Positions 25,151 through 36,703 of a stretch of 64,000 nucleotides of DNA are shown here, piece by piece. Numbering within the stretch: the stretch's first letter is position 1; the number at the start of each line of letters is the position of its first letter. Under the pieces are notes generated by a model, which worked only from the letters and a program-made list of their open reading frames with translations, did not search any database and was not told where the DNA came from. A program made the translations under genes and the position numbers. The stretch spans positions 36,039,001 to 36,103,000 of the forward strand of contig JAIVEN010000002.1 in NCBI GenBank assembly GCA_026686845.1. The letters run 5' to 3'. Source of the DNA: Adenanthera pavonina. Taxonomy: Eukaryota > Streptophyta > Magnoliopsida > Fabales > Fabaceae.

Positions 25151-28097
25151 TGTAATATCCCAAAATTTTTCTTTCATGTTTAAGGCCCAATATTTTAAAA
25201 TCTATAAGGGATTTACAAAAATGGATATACACCATTTTGCATAATATAAGATAAAGAGGGCAATTATCTCGGTCAGAAGAAAAAATAAGAAAATGACCAT
25301 TTTGCCCCTGAGAGAAAAAAAAAATAAAGGAAAAAAAGAAAAGGAAAACGAAGAAAAAAAAAGAAAGAAAGAAAGAAGACGAGGCGGTGGACGCAGTCAG
25401 GGGACTGAAGTAAATTTTATAAATTTTGGTGAAAATTACACCTAATGACCCAGAAGTTTTAAAAATTATAAAAATGTCCCGGGTCATGGGCATTTTTGTA
25501 AATATGAAAAATTATAGTCAAAATGAAGCTCTCAATGAGCTAAGACCATTGGAATATGGTATGAAATTTATTAAGATCAAAATAATATTTATTGGGTAAT
25601 TATCATTTAATATTAATGTCTTACCCGATAAATGTCAGTCTGGACTGCAGAAAAAAGCAGCATTCATTCAAGAAAAATGTGTGGGTATTATATTTGGACC
25701 AATTGGGATAATTATATTATGGTAATTTTATGATTATAATTAGTATCCCAATAATAGTAAAATATACTGCTAAAGTAGCTTTAATTGTCCAGACCGGTCC
25801 GGGATATATCTGAATAAGTAAAAATCTGAAATTTATAGACAAGAAAAGCTGCTCAATTTCGTGACCCAAGCTGCACATGGGGATATTGTGATTACTTTAA
25901 TATTTCCTCACATTTTCTTAACTTTTCAATCAAGCTTCATGAATGGACACATGGCAAATTCTTATTGCTCACAAAGTTTATAAATACTCCCTCATGACTT
26001 GGCCGATCAAACACTTCACGAAAAGAGGAAGAAGTGGTCTGCAAAGTTGAGAGAAAGGAGAAAGCCACGTGAGGAAGGAGAAGAAAAAGGAAAAAGAGAA
26101 GGAAATTCAAGGAAAAAATTGGTAAGCTTCTACTTGTAATTTCTATGGTTTCTAGCTTAGTTCTTAGGTAGTTTAAGATGGTTTCCTTGAACTTTTCTCC
26201 CCTCCTCTTGCTGTTTAGTTTCTATTTTAATGTGGATTTAGGAAAGAAAGTGGTTTTGTGCCATGACTTAAGGAGAAAGCATGAGATTAAGCAAAAGAAA
26301 GCAAGTATAGTATGATTTAAGCAAGTTTTGTGAAAAACCAATTTCTTCCTCTTAAGAACAGATTTTGGTCAGACTAATAAGGTGGGAAGGAGCTGGATTT
26401 ACATGTATTTGATGGTAAAAATGAGTTCCCCATGATGAAAAACCTTAAAGACAAGTATTGGCCCAATGATTAGACTTTAGATAAAGAAATTGAGTCTTTA
26501 GGGTTTTAATGAGACTTTATGAGGTAGCTACTTGTTCTAGTTAATTGTGCAAGTGTTTAATGATGTTAAGGGACTTGAGGAAGCCTAAGGAGGCTAGTGG
26601 AAGCATTAGATTCAAGAGGAAGAGCCAAAGGAATGCTTCAAGGTAGCTAAGTTTCATATTCTTGCTTTATGTTCTTTCATTGTCTTTCTATGATTAAATT
26701 GTGTTGCCATATTGAAATTGTGATTTCATTGATTTGTCTTAGCTGTTAAATGAGGGGTGTTGTTCCCCGGGATGTCCATTTTCTAAGCCGTTATGTTGCC
26801 GAATTTTTTATGACTAATATGGCAATCTATTGTTTAAAGGTGATTGATGTGATTATATGTGATCAAATGTGAGTTATTTGAGATGATTGACATAATTGCA
26901 TGAAATGTAACTTGCTACTGAGATTGCCCCCAATCTCACCCCCTCAAGTACCCCAAATGATAGGCACAAGCAATGTCAAGGAGATCAAGGAGCCAAAGAG
27001 AATGAAGAAGAGCATGATGCTTGATGGTGGTTTCAAGCTATAAGTGTATATTTTGAAATTATGTATAAAATCATGTATATGCTTTTAGATCTGTGCCATT
27101 GTGCTATTATATCCTTATGAGCATTATGAACTGTTTGGCATGGATTTGAAACATGGAATGATCATGTGAGTTTGTTATGAAGCCTTGTTTGCCATGTTAT
27201 ATTGTTAGAAGTTCAATTTATAGCAATGAAAGTAAAGTCAATACTGTTTGACTGAGATAGGGTAATTAAGTCAAGTGTTATATATTATCTGAAACTAGAG
27301 AGAACAAGCTTTCCAATGAGCTAAAGAACACTCAATTTGGATATGTGTACAATTTATAGTATATTTTTGAGGTTAAGGGTCAAAACTGGACAGTAAAGTA
27401 AAAGTTGGGAATTTCACTGTAAGTATCACTTACTTTGAAAGGAAATATAAAATTGTACAGAGATCCAAAAATTCATTGGTTTACATTTTTCAAACTATCT
27501 ATGTTTTGAGTTCAATATGCCACTGGTTTGAATTAAATTGGAGCTGTACAATGAGAGATATACAAGTTTTCCCAAGACTGCTCCAATAAGAGTGAGGTTC
27601 TGACCCTTAGTTATTTAAGTCAAAATCATGCCCTTTCTAGACTAAATAAATGTATAAGAAAAATATTAAGGCAAGTAGACATATATATCTTTCCAAGGGC
27701 ATATAGAATACATGATTTGGCTTAGTATAGAGTTAGATATGAATTTTTAAATTTATGGTAAAAATCCTGAAAAGAGAGAAATGACCATTTGTATAGTATA
27801 AGTTTGAGCAATAAACTGTACTAATTGGTCTGGTTAAAATAAGTTTTCATATTTTTATCTTGTATTTCATGTTTCTAGCTTCATTTAGAGACTTGAACCA
27901 AATTGATACGATTTTTCTGGATTAAGTTATGATTTTTCAAATTTCACCCAGAAAACTTGAGAACCAAATAAATAGTATCACGTTTTTTTTATTAAATATT
28001 TTGGTTCTACTAATGGTTCAAGCTCTTAATATGGGCAATTTGGACATTGTACATACTATGAGATATGGAAAAATATAGATAAAAGTAAGGTGTTACA
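25151..28097 (+). repeat. Gypsy-type 3' LTR
   Basis: TGTAATATCCC to GGTGTTACA, 2947 bp, about 98% identical to the 5' LTR by hand count. The CCTAG duplication follows at 28098-28102. Confidence 0.92.
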
Positions 28098-29408
28098 CCT
28101 AGACCTAAAGATCACCCTATTATTGGCACTAAATGGGTTTTCAGAAATAAACTTGATGAAGCAGCTCTTGGCCTATGCATGCATGAAAAACATAATGTTA
28201 TATCAAATGGATGTAAAAAGTGCTTTTCTGAATAGATATATCATGGAAGAGGTTTATGTTGATCAACCTTCAGGTTTTGAGGACTCAACAAAATCAAACC
28301 ATGTTTATAAACTGAAAAAAACCCTTTATAGCTTAAAACAAGCTCTTAGAGCATGGTTGAAAGATATGTAACTTTCTAACTGAAAAAGGATTTAATAGAG
28401 GAAAAGTAGATATAACTCTGTTCACCAAGCAAGAAAATAAAGACTTATTGTTGAAATTTATGTTGATGATATTATATTTGGTGCTACTAATGAGTCTCTT
28501 TGCAAGAATTTCCCTAAGCTAATGTAGGGTGAATTCGAAATGTCAATGATGGGTGAGCTTAACTTCTTCCTTGGACTGCAAATTAAGCAATATGATGATG
28601 ACATCTTCCCTAATCAATCAAAATATCTAAAAGAGTTGCTAAAAAAGTTTGGCATGGAAAACGCTAAGTCAGTGGGGACTCCTATGACTACTGCAACAAA
28701 GCTTGATATGGACGAAGGAGGAAAGACCTTTGACATAACTTAATATAGGAGAATGATTGGCTCCTTACTATATCTAAAGCTAGTAAACCTGACATTATAT
28801 TCAGTGTCTGTATGTGTGTAAGATTTCACTCATATCCCAAAGAATCCCATGCAATAGCTGTGAAAAGAATTTTCAAATATCTAATTGGAACATCACATAT
28901 GGGACTTTGGTGTCCATAAGACAATGGAGAGGAACTCACGGGATATACTGATGCTAACTTTGCTGGATCCAAAACTGATAGAAAAAGCACAAGTAGAATG
29001 TGTCAGTTTCTTGGAGGATCCTTGGTTTCATGGTTCAACAAGAAACAAAACAGTGTGGCTCTCTCCAAAGCAAAAGCTGAATATGTTGCAGCTAGCAGCT
29101 ATTATGCTCAAGTCCTTTGGATGAAGCAGCAACTTGAAGATCTTGAGATTGAGATGAAGCAAATGCCAATAAAGTGTGATAATCTAAATGCTATCAACAT
29201 CACAAAGAATCCTATCATGCATTCAAGGACAAAACATATTGAAGTAAGGCATTACTTCATTAGAGATCATGTATTGAAAGGAGACATCAAATTGGAATAC
29301 ATCCCTACTGAAGATCAAATTGCAGATATTCTAACTAAACCTCTTGCAGAAGATAGACACTGCAAAATCAGAAGAGAATTGGGAATGGTAAATCCCAATG
29401 AGTTGTAA
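28098..29408 (+). pseudogene. Copia A pol, second part: RT and RNase H, degraded
   Basis: Directly after the CCTAG duplication the RT resumes with PRPKDHPIIGTKWVFRNKLD. About 35 codons expected next (the block around NKARLVAQGY) are missing, and the frame shifts into LLAYACMKNIMLYQMDVKSA, the first catalytic aspartate region. The YVDD box is at 28459-28470 (EIYVDDIIFGATNE). RNase H follows: GYTDANFAGSKTDRKST (about 28935-28990, over a frame change), SKAKAEYVAAS and HIEVRHYFIRDHV, ending at the stop at 29406-29408. The last 136 codons are open. The RT deletion and several stops make it inactive. Confidence 0.9.
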
Positions 29409-30402
29409 GTAAGCCCTCATATGCATCCATTTAAAGTTTCTGACATTGAATTAATACTAACTTTAGCATCGGAGTATGTTTGAGATGTGTTGCAGGTGCT
29501 CCACACGAGTTTAGATGATAACAAATCTGAATACTAGAGCTAATCAGACCTGCACAATCAAAAGATGCTGCAGGAAACTAAAAATTCAAACTTTTAGACC
29601 ATATTTGTAGGTTCAGATATTTGAAATTTGCATTTGAAATGATTATTAGATGAATTTCCATGTTGGATTGTGTTTTTGGATGAATTAGCATGCTCAATAT
29701 TCAAACTTAGATGCTCATCAGACGAATTTCAATTGCCTACATACTGTAATAGTACTTTCATAACCCTCGAAGTTCGTCTGTTAGACAATGGAAATTTGAA
29801 TTTCAGAGATAAAATGTGAATGTTGTCTCTGTTCAAAATACTTACTATACAAATTTCCATATCTCAAAATACGTATTTTAGAAACTCTTTACAAAATTTT
29901 GAAATTTGAATTTTTGAATCAAAATTCTTCTGTTGAAACATGCTTTCATATTAAGTCTCTGTAAGACGAACTTTCATAAGTAAAATTTGTCTGTAGCTTG
30001 TCTTATTTGTGTTTGCTTATTGTTTGAATCTTGTGAAGTTCGAACTTTGTTGAATCAAAGTTCATCTGATTATTTTTTGTTCTCTGAACTAAGCTTCTAT
30101 CAGACAAATTTCTAGATAAAAATTCATCTGTCAAAAAGCCTTTCCTTGTGGGTTAACTTGTGATTGCTCGAAATTTGAATTTTGAACTCCCAAAATTCAT
30201 CTGTTTAATGATTATAGACGTTAAACCAAAGGTCTCCCTTTGAACAGACGCAACCCTATTCCTCCCTCTCTCAACTCTATTCAAATTCTCTCTTAAATTC
30301 CTATTAATTCTGTTCATGAATCCTCTTTTCCCACCGATTAAACTTCTTTTCACACCTTATAAACCCATTCCTTGCATCTTTCTGCATCATTTACCTATGA
30401 GA
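29409..30402 (+). promoter_or_regulatory. Copia A spacer between pol and ORF3 with U3-like motif array and TATA-like box
   Basis: About 1 kb without a gene. Bases 29560-30200 carry diverged copies, in both orientations, of the same motifs that fill the LTR U3 (TTCGTCTGTTAGAC, CAGACGAATTTC, GAAGTTCGAACTTT). A pyrimidine-rich stretch follows (30240-30360), then TATAAA at 30358-30363, 45 bases before the ORF3 ATG at 30403. The element copy at 57825-63005 keeps the same layout with TATAAA at 58808-58813 and an ATG at 58853, also 45 bases apart. That it is an internal promoter is an inference. Confidence 0.45.
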
Positions 30403-32620
30403 ATGTTTAGAGTTAAAAATCTGAAAGTTGGGAAAGGGGAGTCAAGGCCAAAGAGAGCTTTCAAATCTCAATATGCCTCCAAAGAAGGTGAAACTCAGAA
30501 AAGGAAGGGCGAATCTAGTAAGAAAACTCCTTCCAAGAAGCAGAAAATAACTCCTAAGGAAAACTCGAAGAAATTTGCTCCTACTCCCTCAAAGAAACCT
30601 GAGCCTATTGTACCTGCTGCTCCTGTTCCTCCTGCTTCTTCTTCCTCCTCCAGCACTAAGTCTAGAAAATACCAGTTGACCACACTGCCATTATGGAGCA
30701 ATGCCTATAGTCTGGGAGAATATACTACCAAGTTTGTCAACAAAAAGGTAATTAAGCCTTATTATGTAAATATGGAACAATTCCTTATTTCTAACAATTT
30801 TGATGCTGGGCCATGGATAATTAGATACAAGAATTTGTTAGAAATTTTAGAAAGATATGATGATGAGGTTGTTAAAAGCTGGTATGCCTCCTTGAAGTAC
30901 AATGGAAAGAAGGAAAAATTGAAAGTAAATCTAAGGTCTAGGACCATCTGGCTGACATATGAGACCTTCAATGAGGTACTAGAGATCCCTCGGCAGGATG
31001 GATTGAAAATTGTCATCTCTACCTCAAAATACATGGATGAAGATGAGGCTACAGAAGAGAAAGGAGGTCTTTTCCTGAATTACAAGGAAAGTATTGTACT
31101 AAATACATTGTTCAGAAGAAAAGAGAATAGACCACCTCTGAGTTTGCTAAAGCCCATTGACCTCAGTGACCAAGTCAGAATCCTACGCTATATTGTGTCC
31201 AAGATTATATTTAACAAAGGAGGCAGTTTCAATCTGATCACAAGAGCTGAAGCACATGTGATGATAGCAATCATGTATGGCAAACTGATCAATATGGGCC
31301 ATATCATCCTCCAACGCATGATCAAGGCAAGAGATCAGAGGAAAGATTCCACCCTACCATATGCCTCAATCATCTCCAAGATTCAACACCTGGAAAAAGG
31401 AAAGGGCAAGCCTACTAAAGTCTTTAAAGAGGAAGAATTGCAAAGGATGAGAATAGAGAGGAAGGATGACAGATGGATTGGCAAGGGTGCTGGGAAGACA
31501 TAAGATCTATTCTTTGAGGAAGATAGCTCCCAACAACAAGCAGGAACCTTTGGGGCTGCTCTACCTTCACAATCCATACCTCACTTTCTTAGTCTGTTTC
31601 ATCTCCATCTCAGCCCACTCAAACTCATGTGCCATCCACTTCCTCCACCTGGGTCAAGCCAACTAAGATCATTGAGTTGTATGACAACCTGTCTGCACTT
31701 ATGCTAACATTAAGGATGAGCAAAATACCAAATTTGCTTATCTGCAAGATTAGATTCATCAGTTGGCAAAGAATATGAAAGTGGTTGCTGATGCTTATGA
31801 GGACATCAAGAGTGTCATTCCCTCCACATCAGTTCTCCCTTAGCCAGGATTCTCTAAGCCTGTCAGGTCCCCTATTCTTGAACCTCCAAGTCCATTTGAG
31901 CTAGCCTCCCCTGAACCATATGATGATGTATATGCTACTGAGGCTACTGGCACTTTGGCTACTCTACAAGCCTCCAGTAATGAGGTAAGCCCTGGTCCAC
32001 CCTTGGACTATAGCATAGAGGAAGAGGATCCTCAAGAACTAAGCTCCCATGAGCCTATTGCTAAAGATGCTCAGGATTCAATTCTTTCTACTCAAGAATC
32101 TGAGTAAATGGAGAAACTTGTAGTAGCCATAACTTCTACACCAATTATTCAAGCTGCTCTAAATGAGGAGAAAAGCCTTTTACCATATGTGGATCTAGTG
32201 GATATTGCACATGATGCTATTGTGCAAGCTTAAAAATAAAGGCTTGATAAGATGTTCCCTCCTCCTGTTCCTTATCTCTCATCTCCTCAATATGGCATGA
32301 CCTTAGCACAAAGGGTTAGATTTGCAAATCTTCAGAAGGAAGTTCAGGAAATAATTGAAGATACTGAGGATGATCAACCTGAAGATGATCTACCTGTAAC
32401 ATCTCCTGCTATGCCTCTTCCTAAGATTAATCCTGATCTACCCTTTGTCCTTGTGCCTCTTCGTGCAATTCTAGTATCCCAGATACCTCCGTCTGCTATG
32501 CATATTCAAGTTCCTAATGATGCCAAAAAGGGGGAGAAGTCATGTGTGCATAATGGGAAAACTGCTGCAGAACCATCTGGCAAGGCCTATAGCAAAAAGT
32601 CTAAGCCTAAGAAGAAGTGA
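30403..32620 (+). pseudogene. Copia A ORF3 (env-position protein with a Transposase_32-like domain), broken copy
   Basis: The ATG at 30403 starts a lysine-rich, basic leader (MFRVKNLKVGKGESRPKR), then a Pro/Ser-rich linker (about residues 60-85). A globular domain follows, from LTTLPLWSNAYS to WIGKGAGK, about 280 residues, which resembles plant 'putative plant transposon protein' (Transposase_32) sequences, including SWYASL and VNLRSRTIWLTYETFNEVLEIP. A stop at 31501-31503 ends the open frame (367 codons). Homology to the intact copy at 59268-61049 then continues with stops and shifts to 32620, where a lysine-rich tail ends the protein. SIRE/Maximus elements carry an env-like gene here; I see no signal peptide or membrane segment, so 'env-like' is positional only. 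Confidence 0.75.
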
Positions 32621-32888
32621 TTAGATCTTAGGATTGCTTGGTCTTTCTTGTGTTGCTGTTTATATTTTCTATAATGAATGACAATTTTACATTTGAATTC
32701 TATGTTTGTAATGTCATATCTCTATACTGAAACTTTGAATGAATTAATGAGATTCTCTATTTGATCCATTTTACATGCTGCACTTATCTTTGAATTTTAA
32801 CGCATATGTTGAGGGGGAGCTCTTAGAAGCAAACGCAAATACTAATCCAGTTTGGAAGTTATTTTGTCATCATCAAAAAGGGGAAAAA
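32621..32888 (+). other. Copia A 3' untranslated region and polypurine tracts
   Basis: No gene. A first purine run TTGAGGGGGAGCT lies near 32809-32821 and the LTR-adjacent tract AAAAAGGGGAAAAA at 32875-32888. Both are conserved in the derivative at 61274-61286 and 61344-61357; the second directly abuts the LTR. Confidence 0.75.
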
Positions 32889-34469
32889 TATTGAATTAAG
32901 TGTTTTGATGATTGCAAATCAACTGGAGCATAGAAGGAAGAAATCAAAGGTATACAAAAGATCTCAAGTGAAGAAATCCAAGAAAAATGAGTATAAGATT
33001 AGATATAGGATTTTTCATTGTATTCACATGAGTAAAAGGCTTTGATCTTGCACACAAATATTTTAAAAATTTGTTTTAACGTTAACTCATGAAGCATTTG
33101 AAAAATACCCATAAATAGACGAATTCAAAAGTGTTAAACTTGATATGTTACTGTGAAAATTCAAATTTTGATAATTGAAATTCAAACTTCGGATTGAAAA
33201 CATGGAAGTCTGAAAAGAGGTCCCTTTATTAGACGAATTTCAGACTTTGAAAATTCAAATTTCGGGTATAACACAAATTATGAAAAATGAAAAATTCGTC
33301 TGAAGATATGTCAAAGTTCATCTGAAAGTAAAGTTTAAAAAGAGCTCCAAATTAGTCCTCTGACAGACGAACTTTGATTTTGAAAATTTGAACATTGGAA
33401 AGTTAATTTATAAGTCTATTCAAACGCTCTTCTGACAGACGAACTTTAGTCTTAAAAAATTCAAACTTTGAATTAAGTCTAATAAGAGATCTCTCTGATA
33501 GACGAACTTTAGTATTTGAAAATTCAAATTTTGAAAAGAACTTTTGTGCTACATTGAGTTGCTCATTGATAGACGAATTTTAGGCATGAAATTTGAACTT
33601 TGAAGGCACTATAGCAATATGGAATAATTGTTCACACTTACCAGAAAAACTTTAAACTTGAAAATTTATATGTTCCAACGTAGAAACAATTGTCAAAAAT
33701 GAAAATTTGAATTTTGCTTTATAACAGACGAACTTCAAAGTTCAATATTAAAATCTTTTGCTTATGGTCTTTGAGAAATTCGTCTGTTGACATCCCAAAG
33801 TTCAAACTTTAGATGTCAGATGCATTAAATATGGTTGTTGAACGGATAGTTTTACAGAGTAACTAATGGGTAACGTCTCTAACAATTAAATCTTATCTCT
33901 CATGTATAGTTAAGATATAAATCTATAAATAGAACTTCATTTGAAGGCATGGGTAATGATCTACATTGTATATGCTGAAACTCTGCCAAATTCTTTAGTC
34001 AAAGCCTTCCGCTCTCACACACTTATCTTGTACTTCAATTGTCATATTTACTCTAAATTAGAGAGTTCATTTGCTGTAATCAATCTTATCTTCATCTAGA
34101 AGAAAGATTTTCTTGTAAGGGGACTTTACAAGGGAGTTAGGAAGCACTTAGCTAGAGTGCAGAGAGTGAGATTGTAAGCTCTTGTAACAGAGCATCAAGC
34201 TATACTGAGGCATTGCAAGAAGCCCACTGAATTCTTGCAAGATAGTGGAAAATCTCAAGTGGTAGCTTAAGGATTGGAAGTAGGTCAAGAGATAGAGACT
34301 GAACCAGGATAAATTCTTGTGTCCTTCTTCTCATATTTTGCTTATTACCTTACTACTTCTTGCACTCTGTTTTCCTGCACATTTTGCTTTCACTACTTTC
34401 TTGTAATTTTGCAAAAAAATTTCAAACTTCCTAATTCACCTTCTTCTTAGGAAGCCAGCCAAACTAACA
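32889..34469 (+). repeat. Copia A 3' LTR
   Basis: Starts TATTGAATTAAG (family TGTTGAATCAAG, diverged) and ends CAAACTAACA; 1581 bp. TATA box at 33924-33931. The U3 holds the GACAGACGAA/AATTCGAA motif array. About 22 differences from the 5' LTR in the first 250 bp. Confidence 0.9.
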
Positions 34470-36289
34470 AGTTTGGGCAGCCTAAGTTTTTGGAAAAACT
34501 TCCTCATGAAGTTGTTCAATTTTTGGCCAAAAAGCAATCTAAGTTTGGTTAAGAGTTAACCATGATTAAGCTATATAATTAACCACTTAATCACTCACTT
34601 TTTTACTTCATTTTCACGAGCTGCAGCAGCAAACAGAGGGAGGAAAAATGCAAAGAGAAAAGAGAGAAGGAAAAAGAGAAAGCTTAAGGAAATCAAAGGT
34701 TCAAGTTGGTAAGTTAACTTCTACCACTTTAAACTTGTAGTATATGGCCTTTAAAGCATGGTCCATGGATTAGTTTTCTTTCCTCCTTAACTTAGGGTTT
34801 GGCCATACCATGATTAAGCAAGAAAATGAGTTGTTCAACCATAAAACATAGGGGAAATGCTAGATAAGTCATTTAAAGCATGAATATCGAAGTAGTTTGA
34901 TGTATTATGAAGTATAGTAATTTTCCTCCATTTTCATGATTTTCGGCTAGAATGGGGTTTATATTTAGAGTTGGAATTTCAAGTTTTTGACCCAAAAACT
35001 GGATTCCTTTGGTCCAAATTAGTTAAATATATTTGTTGGATTCAAGAAAAACTCAAAGGAAACCTAAGTGAAAAAGTTAGGGTTTAAGGTGTGTAGTATT
35101 ATGTAATTCTGAAAATCAATGGCTAAGGTAGTTAGATGTTGATATGGTTAGGTTCAAGGAAGTTATGGAAAACTTAAAAAGTGGTGGACCAAGTATGGAA
35201 ATTAAGGGAACACATAAAGGTAGTTAATTCTCTTTATTTGCATCACATTGTCATGTTTGTTTTCCTTGCATTTGATATTATGACATATGAATGAAATGTT
35301 GTTTTGTGATATTTCTATGTTATTGACTAAGTTGTATGATGGGTTTTGAGCCTCGGGAAGTCCATTTTTCAAAATGAAACTCTGCTAAAATTTTTTTAAA
35401 ATGTATATGTTTTCAATGTGCCTATGTTATGAACTATGTTTTCTTGATGTTTTCATGCTCAATGTGATAATTTAAAGGCATGTTTGGGGTATTATCTACT
35501 GAGATTCTTTAAATCTCACCCTCCCACAGATTAACCATGATTATGTAGAAACTATGGCAAGACCTCCAAGAAAGAGAAGGGAAAGGAGAAAGAATTTAAT
35601 CATTAACTTGATATTGCTCTCAATGGCCGTGAATTTAGAGCTTTTGTGTAAATTTGTAAATGTGATGTTAAATATGTTTCTTCAAATTTTATGTTGCTTT
35701 AAGTCTTAGTAAAAGTATGGTATGATATGAAGATGAAATATGGCTATGTAGATATTTTATAGCTTTTGGCAAGGTACTAGGATGTAAATGGTCATTCTGA
35801 CAACTTTAGAGTGACCATTGATATGTTTTATGATTTCAAGTATAAATATTTATATGGTGAGAAAGTAGACATAAAGGGCTTTAAAATGGTCTAAAGAGCA
35901 CTTAATTTGGATGAGTGTACGAATTATAGTGAATTTTCAAAATTAGCCCAGAAAATTGGATTTTCAGAAATTAACCATATAGATAGTGAAATTTCATGAA
36001 ATATTCTGTACAAATTAGCCAAGTCACTACTCTGTTTTATATTTTTTCCATCTAGAAAATCTTTTAAGCTATCTATAGAGACTTAAATCACTTGCATATG
36101 ATTTTTATTAAATTAGTTATGATGTTTTCAAAGTTCAGTAGGGGAAAAGGAATTTGGTTAAATGAATAGTATCCAAAACTTGAAAAATTTTATTATAACA
36201 TTTTATGTGATTCAAGCTTCTAATTAAGTTCAATTGGGCTCTAATAAGGTCTAATACATGATAAAACAGTGCTAAATCGAGGTGTTACA

Positions 36290-36700
36290 AATATATGGTC
36301 AAACTTTAGCAGTGATTATGAGTTTAACCGCTACTAAACACAATGCAACAATTGATGTGGTTAAAAACTAATAATTTAACTGCTACTAATTGTGACATTA
36401 GCAGTGGTTAATCCATAACCGCCACCATTAGGGTACTAATGGTAATGGTCAATTTTTTTGCTGCAATAATAGTGGCAATTTTTACTTTAACCACTACTAA
36501 ATGTGAGTTTAAACTTTCCACACAGCCTTTAGTAGCGGTTGGCACTAACTGACACTATATGGTAATGCTTGCATTTGCTATAATAGCGGTTATAAGTTGA
36601 CCATTACTATATAGTAGCGGTTGACCTTTAACCGCCACTAAAGTCATTTTTGGTAGTGGTTATCTAAGGAACTGCCACAAAACTATTTTTTTTTATAGTG
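36290..36700. repeat. CACTA right terminal and subterminal repeat region (5' end of the element)
   Basis: Dense copies in both orientations of AGTGGTTA, TAACCGCTACTA and AGTAGCGGTT-type motifs, ending in TATAGTG. This is the counterpart of 73-560. It directly follows the solo LTR and its AATAT duplication. Confidence 0.88.
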
Positions 36701-36703
36701 AGG

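Larger units (their letters stand above)
17220..28097 (+). mobile_element. Ty3/gypsy-type LTR element, young but with a decayed interior
   Basis: LTRs 17220-20168 and 25151-28097 (2949 and 2947 bp), primer site at 20174, polypurine tract just before 25151. CCTAG flanks both sides (17215-17219 and 28098-28102), a perfect duplication lying inside the copia A RT gene. By hand I count about 50 differences between the LTRs, roughly 98% identity, making it the youngest datable insertion in the left cluster. The 5-kb interior contains only a stop-ridden gag and no recognised protease, RT or integrase. A related copy on the other strand lies at 44385-53037. Assignment to gypsy rests on the gag zinc-knuckle pattern and LTR type. 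Confidence 0.9.
12127..34469 (+). mobile_element. Copia A: SIRE/Maximus-like Ty1/copia element with ORF3, interrupted by a gypsy element
   Basis: LTRs at 12127-13713 and 32889-34469; primer site next to the first and a polypurine tract next to the second. Order inside is gag, protease, integrase, RT, RNase H (the Ty1/copia order), then an extra ORF. Without the gypsy insertion at 17220-28097 it is about 11.5 kb, the size expected of the SIRE/Maximus lineage, which is known for an additional ORF after pol. The outer duplication is AGTT(T): AGTT at 12123-12126 before the first LTR and AGTTT at 34470-34474, consistent with one lost base. LTR divergence is about 9% over the first 250 bp by hand count, and all coding parts are broken. 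Confidence 0.9.
11447..36289 (+). mobile_element. Solo LTR of a Ty3/gypsy-type element, interrupted by copia A
   Basis: The left end reads TATAATATCCC (family start TGTAATATCCC with one change) and the right end GGTGTTACA. AATAT flanks both sides (11442-11446 and 36290-36294), a perfect five-base duplication. Only 11447-12126 and 34470-36289 belong to the LTR, 2500 bp in total; the rest is the copia element at 12127-34469. Right-hand sequence such as the block at 35880-35960 is a diverged relative of the LTR blocks near 19380 and 45130. No internal retrotransposon region is present, so it is a solo LTR, older than the copia element it contains. Confidence 0.85.
73..36700 (-). mobile_element. 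CACTA (En/Spm-like) DNA transposon, defective, carrying nested insertions
   Basis: The right terminus reads TATAGTG at 36694-36700, the inverse of a CACTATAAAA end. The left terminus at 73 is degraded (CGCCTCAAAAAG, 9 of 12 matching a CACTACAAAAAG-type end). AGG flanks both ends (70-72 and 36701-36703), the 3-bp target duplication expected of CACTA elements. Both ends carry subterminal arrays of an AGTGGTT/AACCGCTAC-type motif. Inside, on the minus strand, are a TNP2-type transposase gene and a second gene fragment. Two insertions (6653-9952; 11447-36289) account for most of the length; without them the element is about 8.5 kb. Stops and frameshifts in the transposase make it non-autonomous. 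Established: CACTA elements encode a TNP2-like transposase plus a TNPA-like DNA-binding protein. Confidence 0.88.

Noticed and set aside
25020..25493. Minus-strand 157-codon phenylalanine-rich frame
   Set aside because: Runs over the LTR boundary and the purine-rich low-complexity patch; its composition explains the open frame.
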